Position numbers and translations under genes: made by a program. This document shows, in pieces, positions 57,898 to 64,000 of a DNA stretch of 64,000 nt (position 1 is the first letter of the stretch; the number at the start of each line of letters is the position of its first letter). The notes under the pieces are model-generated. The model saw only the letters and a program-made list of their open reading frames with translations. It did no database searches and was not told the origin of the DNA. Origin of the DNA: Sagittula sp048553715 (GTDB taxonomy: Bacteria > Pseudomonadota > Alphaproteobacteria > Rhodobacterales > Rhodobacteraceae); the NCBI RefSeq assembly GCF_048553715.1, contig NZ_JBLZNC010000006.1:62001-126000 (forward strand), written 5' to 3'.

Positions 57898-59025
57898 CTA
57901 GCCGCCTTGCGCGTAGATGTAGCCAATGCCCGCGGCCACGATGGCGCCCAGAATGACGGCGAAGGCGATTTTCCAAGCGGACCATGGCCGTTCCCCCTGC
58001 ACCCGTCCGGTGCGGCCATTGACCACGAAGCGGTAACTTTTGCCGCGGTATTTATAGGCGGCCATCCAGACCGGCAGGAGGACGTGTTTGAAGGTTACAT
58101 CCGAGACCTGTGTGTCGATGCGGTTGATCCTTTGGCGGTCGCCGCCGATGTCGAATTTCACGTCCCGTTCGATCTGGCGGTCCATCTTTTGCCGCGCTTC
58201 AACAAAGCCTGCATCCAGATCGACCTGATAGCCTTCGGCGCGGAAGCCGGCGAGAAATTCGGGCCGGTAGGGTTCCATGGCAGACAGGTCCCACGGCTCT
58301 AACGCGTCGGTGAACTTTTTCGGTAGCGCCTTGGAGGCCAGCACCAGAACATCGTCAAAGAAGCGCGTCACACGGCCCGAGGCGGGGCGCCAGCGGACTT
58401 TCTGCACGCGGACCGTTTGGCGTTTGCCATCGCGGGTCACGGTTTTTGTGTCGTAGTAAACGGTCCCGCGTTGGCCGGAGTAGCTCGATTGCGTATCGGC
58501 ATCGAAGGTCCAATAGGGCACGTAGATGCCCTGCAGTTTGCGCCCTTTGCGCGCGTATTCCTGCAAGCCATTTGGCGCGAACCACAGCTTTCCCAGCCAA
58601 GTGTTCATCGCCTCACGCGCGGCGTTTTCATCCAGACCAAAGGGCAGCAGGCCGCGCGGTTTGATATGCCGGTGCGTGCCCGTGTCGGTGACAACAGGTG
58701 TGGCGCAGAAGGGGCATTCCGTGGCGTGCAGGTCCGGATCGAATTCCACCTGAGCCGCGCAATTCGGGCAAGAGGTGACGCGGGTTTCCTCCATCTCCTG
58801 CAGGGGCAGGAGGTTGCGGATGGCGTCGTTGAAATCCAACTCCTTGATGCCGCCTTCCCATGGGCCGGTCTGGGCCACGACCTCTTGGGTGGAGCCGCAG
58901 AAATCGCAAATCAGCTGGTTCTGATCAGGGTCAAAGCGGTAGTCCGCGCCGCATTGCTCACATGGGAAGCGGTGTTCCTCTGTCGGGGCGGGGGCATCGG
59001 GCAGGGGCGGCGGAAGGTCGGACAT
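57898..59025 (-). CDS. Zinc-ribbon membrane protein, YdjG-like
   Basis: 375-residue protein from ATG 59025 (GTG 59031 is an alternative). It has two N-terminal zinc ribbons, Cys22/25-Cys40/43 and Cys86/89-Cys104/107. A long soluble middle region follows (YVPYWTFDADTQSSYSGQRG and later KHVLLPVWMAAYKYRGKSYRFVVNGRTG), then one C-terminal transmembrane helix (about 348-371). Databases sometimes label such proteins replication factor Y, which the layout does not support. It resembles B. subtilis YdjG, the membrane partner of the SPFH protein YdjI, and lies near an SPFH gene here. Its role in envelope stress is inferred. Confidence 0.83.
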   Translation of the reverse strand: MSDLPPPLPDAPAPTEEHRFPCEQCGADYRFDPDQNQLICDFCGSTQEVVAQTGPWEGGIKELDFNDAIRNLLPLQEMEETRVTSCPNCAAQVEFDPDLHATECPFCATPVVTDTGTHRHIKPRGLLPFGLDENAAREAMNTWLGKLWFAPNGLQEYARKGRKLQGIYVPYWTFDADTQSSYSGQRGTVYYDTKTVTRDGKRQTVRVQKVRWRPASGRVTRFFDDVLVLASKALPKKFTDALEPWDLSAMEPYRPEFLAGFRAEGYQVDLDAGFVEARQKMDRQIERDVKFDIGGDRQRINRIDTQVSDVTFKHVLLPVWMAAYKYRGKSYRFVVNGRTGRVQGERPWSAWKIAFAVILGAIVAAGIGYIYAQGG

Positions 59026-59175
59026 GGTCACCGGCAGACTGTTGGCACATTCGCCGCCATCCTACGCGCTGCCCCCGCGAGAGAAAGGGGTATTCGGGAA
59101 AAATCCCCGTGCAAATGCGGGTTGTGGCGGGCAGGGCATGGGATAGTCTTGGCGCAGCAGGCAAGGAGTGACGGC

Positions 59176-59709
59176 ATGCGCAGGACCGGTTTGATCGCGC
59201 TGTTGCTGCCCATCGCGGCGCAGGCGCAGGAGGCGATCTATGAATTCAGCTGGGACGGGGCGGGTGGCTATAGCCTGCAGGGTGCTGTCGCCGTGGACCG
59301 TCTGCGTGATGAGACGGCCTTGATCACACAGGATGACGTCAGCTGTTTCTACATCAAGGGACGCCTTGGCGACCGCGAGATCGGGGAATGGGGCCTTGGG
59401 CTTTTGAACGAGGAGACATGGTGGCGCATGCTGCTGGATCCACAAGTGCCGGCCTTTCTGGTCGAGGGGATGGGCGCGCAGATGCCGCAGGCGTGGAACA
59501 TGGACGGGTTCGGCACAAGCTGCGGGGCGGGCGGCTTTGGCTTTAACATTGGGTCTGCGGCGCAGGATTTGTGCATCGACGGGCAACTGATTGTGGACAG
59601 CCAGATCGACCCGTTCCGCCCGTTTCCTGTGACGCCCGTGCAGACACATGCCTTTCCGGCCTATGCCTGCCGCGGCGTCGATTTGCTCAGCCAGTTGGAT
59701 CTGGAGTGA
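59176..59709 (+). CDS. Secreted hypothetical protein
   Basis: 177-residue protein with an N-terminal signal peptide (RRTGLIALLLPIAAQAQEA) and several cysteines (about residues 57, 115, 135, 163) in a beta-rich mature part. AAGGAGT lies ideally upstream of the ATG at 59176. It is divergent from the zinc-ribbon gene and converges with the SPFH gene, interrupting the minus-strand stress cluster. No domain recognised. Confidence 0.75.
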   Translation: MRRTGLIALLLPIAAQAQEAIYEFSWDGAGGYSLQGAVAVDRLRDETALITQDDVSCFYIKGRLGDREIGEWGLGLLNEETWWRMLLDPQVPAFLVEGMGAQMPQAWNMDGFGTSCGAGGFGFNIGSAAQDLCIDGQLIVDSQIDPFRPFPVTPVQTHAFPAYACRGVDLLSQLDLE

Positions 59710-59739
59710 ACGGGGCGCGGCACGCCCCGCTCGTATGGA

Positions 59740-60855
59740 TCACATCGGCGGCGGGGGCGGCGGCATCACGGTGAACAACTGCGCCAGTTCGGCCACATCA
59801 CCGGCTTTTTTCCAGCCGTCCTGACCCGGTGTCCAGACATGGGTGTCCCGCCCGAATTCGCCACTGGCGGCCATCTTGCCCAGATCCGCCTTGGAGAACG
59901 GGCCGCTGGTCTGGCCGTTTTTGGCCAGATGCCAGACGTGTTCCACGGGCGGCGGGGGCGGTGCGACAGGGGCCGCCTGCGCCGCAGGCTGCGGTTGTGC
60001 GCCCCAAGGGCCGGGCTGCGCCATTTGCTGGGCCATGTTCATGCCCATGCCAGCGCCAAACCCCATACCCATGGATTGATCCATGGCACCGCCTTTGCCC
60101 ATGGCCTCGGCCGCGCGCCATTTCATATGGTCGTCGAGATTGCCCGCCAGCCCACGCGAGGTCCGCGCATCCAGCGCCTTTTCAACCTCGGGCGGCAGGG
60201 AGATGTTCTCGATATACAGCTCGGGCAGCGACAGGCCATAAGCGGCGATTGTCGGATCGATGGCCTTGGCAATCAGGGCGCCGACTTCGGCGGTGTTGGC
60301 GGCCATGTCCAGAACGGGAATGCCCGATTTCGCAATGGCGCGGCTGAATTCCTGCACGATGATGTTGCGGATCTGAAAGGTCACCTCGTCGGTGGTGAAT
60401 TCGCCATCGGTGCCCACGATTTCGGTCATGAATAGTGCAGGATCGGCAACCTTGATCGTATAGGTGCCAAAGGCGCGGATACGGGTCGGCCCGAATTCCG
60501 GATCACGCAGCATGATGGGGTTTTTGGTGCCCCATTTCAGGTTGGTGAAGCGGTTGGTGTTGACGAAGTAGATCTCGGATTTGAACGGGCTTTGGAAGCC
60601 GTGGTCCCAATGCTGCAACGACGTCATGATCGGCATGTTGTTGGTTTCCAACATGTACAGGCCGGGGGTGAAGACATCGGCCATCTGGCCTTCGTGTACG
60701 AACACGGCGGCCTGACCTTCGCGGACCGTCAGCTTTGCGCCGTATTTGATTTCGTGGCCTTCGCGTTCGAACCGCCAGACAAGTGTGTCACGGGTGTCAT
60801 CGGTCCAATGGATGACGTCGATGAATTGGCCTTTGAGAAAATCGAAAATTGGCAT
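59740..60855 (-). CDS. SPFH-domain protein with C-terminal GYF_2 domain, YdjI-like
   Basis: 371-residue protein. The N-terminal virion-core/SPFH-like domain (about residues 1-240, with VFTPGLYMLETNNMPIMTSL and FGTYTIKVADPALF) is of the YdjI type, which forms membrane-associated oligomers. A Met/Gly/Gln/Pro-rich linker (about 255-310) follows. A GYF_2-type domain (WHLAKNGQTSGPFSKADLGKMAASGEFG, then TLVWTP-like HVWTPGQDGWKKAGD) ends in a proline run. There is no transmembrane helix. It starts 16 bases after the DUF2927 gene. In B. subtilis YdjI with YdjG/H links PspA to the membrane; a related role is inferred here. Confidence 0.87.
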   Translation of the reverse strand: MPIFDFLKGQFIDVIHWTDDTRDTLVWRFEREGHEIKYGAKLTVREGQAAVFVHEGQMADVFTPGLYMLETNNMPIMTSLQHWDHGFQSPFKSEIYFVNTNRFTNLKWGTKNPIMLRDPEFGPTRIRAFGTYTIKVADPALFMTEIVGTDGEFTTDEVTFQIRNIIVQEFSRAIAKSGIPVLDMAANTAEVGALIAKAIDPTIAAYGLSLPELYIENISLPPEVEKALDARTSRGLAGNLDDHMKWRAAEAMGKGGAMDQSMGMGFGAGMGMNMAQQMAQPGPWGAQPQPAAQAAPVAPPPPPVEHVWHLAKNGQTSGPFSKADLGKMAASGEFGRDTHVWTPGQDGWKKAGDVAELAQLFTVMPPPPPPM

Positions 60856-60871
60856 GGGGGTCTCCTATGGC

Positions 60872-61864
60872 TCAACTGGGCGCGTCGTTGCCGGTCAGAA
60901 CGCTCGCGCGGCGTCGCGCGATGGGCAAGGCTTCCTCGGCCAGCATGCCCGGTTGCAGGGCGGGATCATACAGCATCTGCAACAGCAGCTCGTCATGACG
61001 TGTCAGCAGGGCAAATTCGTCATCGTCATTGAATATGGTGGGCCGCGCCGAAGGGCTGTCGTTGGTCAGACCAAAGCCTTGGGCCATTTCCTCGTGCACG
61101 CAGGACAGGCGCATCAGTTCGGGGTGTTCGGACCGGATGACAGCAATGGCATTTCCGTAAGCGTAGCCGCCGTTTTCTTCGGCGAAGGCCATGACAAGGC
61201 AATGAATGCCGCGCGGGATGGTCTGGAAAATGCGCAACGCGGTGGGGTTCACGTCGGGCACGATTTCGCGGATGCGGTCGGCGATCAGCGCGTGATCGTC
61301 TTGCGCGGCAAAAATGACGTGAAAGTTTGGGTTCTTGTCGGATAGGCTGACGGGGTGGCCTGTGATCTGTCCCAAACGTCGCGTGAAGGAGGCCACCTCT
61401 GCCCGATCCCAAGCGCGCTGGTCGGTGGGCACGTTCGGCGTGAATTCGGTGGTCACGCGCACGGGCTGGAGCCACTTTTTGATGGCGGACCCCGCGTTGG
61501 CGCCAGAGGGGCGCAGCCCCTGACCACGAACGTATTCTTCTTCCAACGCGATGGCGGCAAAGTTGCGCACCAGCATGGTGTCGGTGAAGGGCGTGTCCGG
61601 CCCGCCGCCATCGGTGCGCAGCAAACCCTGCGCCAGCAGGTTGGACTGGATGCGGGCGTAATAGGCCGCCATGGCGCGGCTCGATTCCGTCGCGGTGACC
61701 GTTGTCTTTGCCGGTGGTTTTACCGGCGCAGGGGCGGGGGCTGCGACAGGGCGTTCCTGAGGGGTGACGCCGGTTTCACGCGGCGCAAGCGTCGAGGTCT
61801 CGCAGGCGGTCAGCACTGCGAGACCCAGAACCGCCAATGCGCAAGGCAGACGGCGTAATGTCAT
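60872..61864 (-). CDS. DUF2927 lipoprotein
   Basis: 330-residue lipoprotein. The signal ends with lipobox VLTAC, lipidated at Cys21, followed by a Pro/Ala/Thr linker. The DUF2927 domain (about 95-310) includes FAAIALEEEYVRGQGLRP, KKWLQPVRVTTEF, FHVIFAAQDDHALIADRIREIVP and the His/Glu-bearing RLSCVHEEMAQGFGLTND, which resembles a zinc-metalloprotease helix HExxx. Function unknown. It starts 2 bases after the telA stop and is cotranscribed with it. Confidence 0.85.
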   Translation of the reverse strand: MTLRRLPCALAVLGLAVLTACETSTLAPRETGVTPQERPVAAPAPAPVKPPAKTTVTATESSRAMAAYYARIQSNLLAQGLLRTDGGGPDTPFTDTMLVRNFAAIALEEEYVRGQGLRPSGANAGSAIKKWLQPVRVTTEFTPNVPTDQRAWDRAEVASFTRRLGQITGHPVSLSDKNPNFHVIFAAQDDHALIADRIREIVPDVNPTALRIFQTIPRGIHCLVMAFAEENGGYAYGNAIAVIRSEHPELMRLSCVHEEMAQGFGLTNDSPSARPTIFNDDDEFALLTRHDELLLQMLYDPALQPGMLAEEALPIARRRASVLTGNDAPS

Positions 61865-61866
61865 GA

Positions 61867-63063
61867 TCAGGACGGCACCGCAGTTGCGGCCACGTCACCG
61901 GTGCCGGTTTTCTTGGCCTTGGCGGCGGCAAGCGTATCGCGCAGCTCGTGCTCCATCTTGATGAGCTCTTCCTCGGCCTTGGCGCGGCGCGCCTTGCCTT
62001 CGTCCGCGATGCGCAAGCTGTCCTCGATGGTGCCGATCAGATCGGCGTTCGCCTGTTTCACCGCTTCGATGTCGAAGACACCGCGTTCCATTTCCTCGCG
62101 GATCATGGCGTTGCTTTCGCGCAGGTTCGCCGCGTTCGAGGTCAGCAGTTCGTTGGTCAGATCATTGGCATCGCGCACCGCAGCCGCCGCCTGTTTGGAC
62201 CGCTGGATGGTCACCGCCTGCGCCAGCTGGGTTTCCCACAGCGGCACGGTGTTCACGAGGGTCGAGTTGATCTTGGTCACCAGCGACTTGTCGTTTTCCT
62301 GCACCAGACGGATCGAGGGCAGCGATTGCATGGTCACCTGACGGGTCAGCTTCAGATCGTGCACACGCCGTTCCAGATCGTCGCGCGCGCCGCGCAGGTC
62401 GCGCAGCTCCTGCGCTTTCATGACCTGTTCGCCCTCGGGCGCGGCCTGCACTTCCGCCTCTTTGGCAGGGATCACACTGGTGTCCAGCTCTTCAAGCTTT
62501 TCCTCACCGGCGGCGATGTACAGCGCCAGCTCGTCATAGAACTGCAGCGTCTTTTCATACAGCAGATCCAAGGACTTGATGTCCTTGAGCAGCGTGTGCT
62601 CGTGCCGCAGGAGATCCTCTGTCACCTTGTCGATCTGCGCCTGAACAGTCTCAAACCGTGCGGTGAACTTCGCGAAAGGCGCTGCGCGACCGATCAGCTT
62701 TTCCCACCAGGACCGTTCACGGCGCACGTCAAGCTCGGAGACCGAAAAGCCACGGATCGTGGTTACGATGCCGCGCAGGCTGTCACCGGCGGGGCCCACG
62801 TCCTTGTTGCGCACATCGGTCAGCATCGCCTGCGAGATGGTCTGCAGTTCCGCCTGCGCGGCCGAGCCAAAGGAGACGATCGAATTGGTGTCACCCATGT
62901 CGATTTCGTCCATCCGCGCGCGGATTTCCTCGGAGGTTTCGCTGGGCGCTTCTTTCAGCGGAACGATGGCATTCGCTTCTTTGGGCTCCGGCAGAACCGT
63001 TGCGTTCACTTCATCGACCATCTGAAGCGTTTTTTCCGCTTCTTGACGCACGTTTTCTGACAT
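61867..63063 (-). CDS. telA: TelA/KlaA-like toxic anion resistance protein
   Basis: 398-residue coiled-coil-rich TelA protein, a family linked to tellurite and envelope-stress resistance without a known biochemical activity. Family features are WWEKLIGRAAPFAKFTARFETVQAQIDKVTEDL, EKTLQFYDELALYIAAGEEKL, QSLPSIRLVQENDKSLVTKINSTLVNTVPLWETQLAQA, and a long helical C-terminus. It is encoded just downstream of xpaC and overlaps almost directly with the DUF2927 lipoprotein gene. Confidence 0.93.
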   Translation of the reverse strand: MSENVRQEAEKTLQMVDEVNATVLPEPKEANAIVPLKEAPSETSEEIRARMDEIDMGDTNSIVSFGSAAQAELQTISQAMLTDVRNKDVGPAGDSLRGIVTTIRGFSVSELDVRRERSWWEKLIGRAAPFAKFTARFETVQAQIDKVTEDLLRHEHTLLKDIKSLDLLYEKTLQFYDELALYIAAGEEKLEELDTSVIPAKEAEVQAAPEGEQVMKAQELRDLRGARDDLERRVHDLKLTRQVTMQSLPSIRLVQENDKSLVTKINSTLVNTVPLWETQLAQAVTIQRSKQAAAAVRDANDLTNELLTSNAANLRESNAMIREEMERGVFDIEAVKQANADLIGTIEDSLRIADEGKARRAKAEEELIKMEHELRDTLAAAKAKKTGTGDVAATAVPS

Positions 63064-63088
63064 GGATGGGATCCCCCGTTTTCCTAGT

Positions 63089-63991
63089 TCAATTCATCCC
63101 GCGATTGAGATGCACACCCTCGCGCTGCAAACGATCCCGCAGCACGTCAATTTCGATATTCAGATCAGCACTGTCATCAAGCAACAGTTTGCGCTGCTTT
63201 TGTTCAAAGCTTTGTTCCAGATCGGTCAGCAACATCAAGAAGTCGCTTTTCGCGCCACGATCCTGACTGCGTGAATAAATATCGGCGAATTTGATCGCCG
63301 CATCACGCGCGCCCATCAGGTAGACGCCCAGAAATTTTCGCGCAGCCGTCAGATCACGCGGGTCTTCTTCGACCGTGCGGATCATTTCGCGCACTTTGTC
63401 GGCAAAGCGGTCCACACGGGTTTCGACCGTTCGGTCATCCGCCCGTTTGACGGCATCCGCCATCGCGGACAGGTGGCTTTCGGCTTCGTCGACAACGCGC
63501 GCCACGCGGTCTTGTTGAAAGGTGTCGATCCCTTCCATGCCCTTGCTTTTCATAGGGTCTATGCCGAAGGCGCCGATATGCAGGCCAGCCGCCACGATGC
63601 CATAGATCAGGGGGGCGGCCGCGCCGCCGTTCGATGTCCAAACCGCAAGCGCAGCCCCCAGACCACATAGGACAGCGGCAAACAGTTTGCGGGGCAGGGC
63701 AGGGCGGCGCGCGATTTTGCGTTCGTGATAGGCCGCTTCGGCATTCAACCCGTCGCGCAGCAACCACGCGCCAAGGATCAGGGACCCCGCGCCCAGCAGG
63801 CCCGTGGCCATATCGATGGCGCCTTCGTTGATCGAGGTAAAGGCCAGCACCAAGCCGGGTACAAACATCAGGTTCGACCGCGCACCGGCGGCAGCAACCT
63901 TGGCCCCTTTATAGGCGGGACGCTGCGGCGTATCGTCGACGTCTTGCGGCTGGCTGTCGGGGCTGAATTTCCCGCCGAATCGTTTGGCCAT
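63089..63991 (-). CDS. XpaC-family (5-bromo-4-chloroindolyl phosphate hydrolysis) protein
   Basis: 300-residue membrane protein. Four hydrophobic stretches lie in two pairs (about residues 41-80 and 103-145), followed by a helical cytosolic part (VDEAESHLSAMADAVKRADD, EMIRTVEEDPRDLTAARKFLGVYL). The XpaC family was named for hydrolysis of a chromogenic phosphate but its real role is unknown; it is regularly encoded next to TelA. The ATG at 63991 lies 9 bases from the window edge, so upstream regulation is not visible. It heads the xpaC-telA-DUF2927-SPFH run. Confidence 0.9.
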   Translation of the reverse strand: MAKRFGGKFSPDSQPQDVDDTPQRPAYKGAKVAAAGARSNLMFVPGLVLAFTSINEGAIDMATGLLGAGSLILGAWLLRDGLNAEAAYHERKIARRPALPRKLFAAVLCGLGAALAVWTSNGGAAAPLIYGIVAAGLHIGAFGIDPMKSKGMEGIDTFQQDRVARVVDEAESHLSAMADAVKRADDRTVETRVDRFADKVREMIRTVEEDPRDLTAARKFLGVYLMGARDAAIKFADIYSRSQDRGAKSDFLMLLTDLEQSFEQKQRKLLLDDSADLNIEIDVLRDRLQREGVHLNRGMN

Positions 63992-64000
63992 GCTTAAAGC

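Noticed and set aside
57898..59025. Primosomal protein N' (replication factor Y)
   Set aside because: The product has only zinc ribbons and a C-terminal membrane helix; no helicase motifs. The label sometimes given to such proteins is not supported.

Overview
The window looks like chromosomal DNA of a marine alphaproteobacterium of the Rhodobacterales (roseobacter group). It is GC-rich and its ribosomal proteins are of the alphaproteobacterial type. Other lineage markers are an ATP12 assembly chaperone, the rpmH-rnpA-yidD-ttcA-yidC-engB-argB block, membrane-anchored RTX proteins, and a Bap-like adhesin with its own type I exporter. No insertion sequence, prophage or CRISPR array was seen.

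Region 1 (1-20.6 kb) holds the S10/spc/alpha ribosomal clusters: rplB-rpsS-rplV-rpsC-rplP, rpmC-rpsQ-rplN-rplX-rplE-rpsN-rpsH-rplF-rplR-rpsE-rpmD, rplO-secY-adk, and rpsM-rpsK-rpoA-rplQ. The row is interrupted three times. Gap 1 carries a membrane-anchored RTX protein, a 2OG-Fe(II) oxygenase-like protein, a thioesterase and two unknowns. Gap 2 carries a Tat-exported metallo-beta-lactamase-fold hydrolase and an RhlE-type helicase. Gap 3 carries a BLUF photoreceptor and a second membrane-anchored RTX protein. A terminator closes each block, and each following block has a sigma70-like promoter with a 17-base spacer. Most internal gaps also contain strong hairpins.

Region 2 (20.6-39.7 kb) is mostly housekeeping: a DUF4174 protein, a host-attachment-family protein with a small partner gene, an HtrA protease, and a tightly overlapped operon crcB - pseudouridine synthase - HAD hydrolase - ATP12 chaperone. 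An orphan amino-acid-binding protein and SixA follow. The minus-strand block from rpmH to argB comes next and includes a GGDEF-degenerate/EAL protein. A TVP38 - disulfide reductase - histidine kinase operon runs on the plus strand.

Region 3 (39.7-47 kb) has tRNA-Arg(ACG), about 690 bases without a recognisable gene, a NUDIX hydrolase and a di-haem peroxidase. Next is a divergent module of an SsuD-like monooxygenase, an aldo/keto reductase and a flavin reductase facing a GntR regulator and a Gfo/Idh/MocA protein. Its composition resembles the oxidative sulfoquinovose (sulfo-SMO) pathway.

Region 4 (47-56.4 kb) is a four-gene type I secretion operon: a 1481-residue adhesin with about 11 Ig-like repeats, a TolC-like lipoprotein, an ABC exporter with a C39-like domain, and an HlyD adaptor.

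Region 5 (56.4-64 kb) has dtd, a PfkB kinase and a putative envelope-stress cluster: a zinc-ribbon membrane protein (YdjG-like), an SPFH-GYF protein (YdjI-like), a DUF2927 lipoprotein, TelA and XpaC. With the sulfonate module, this cluster is the best candidate for an under-described system.
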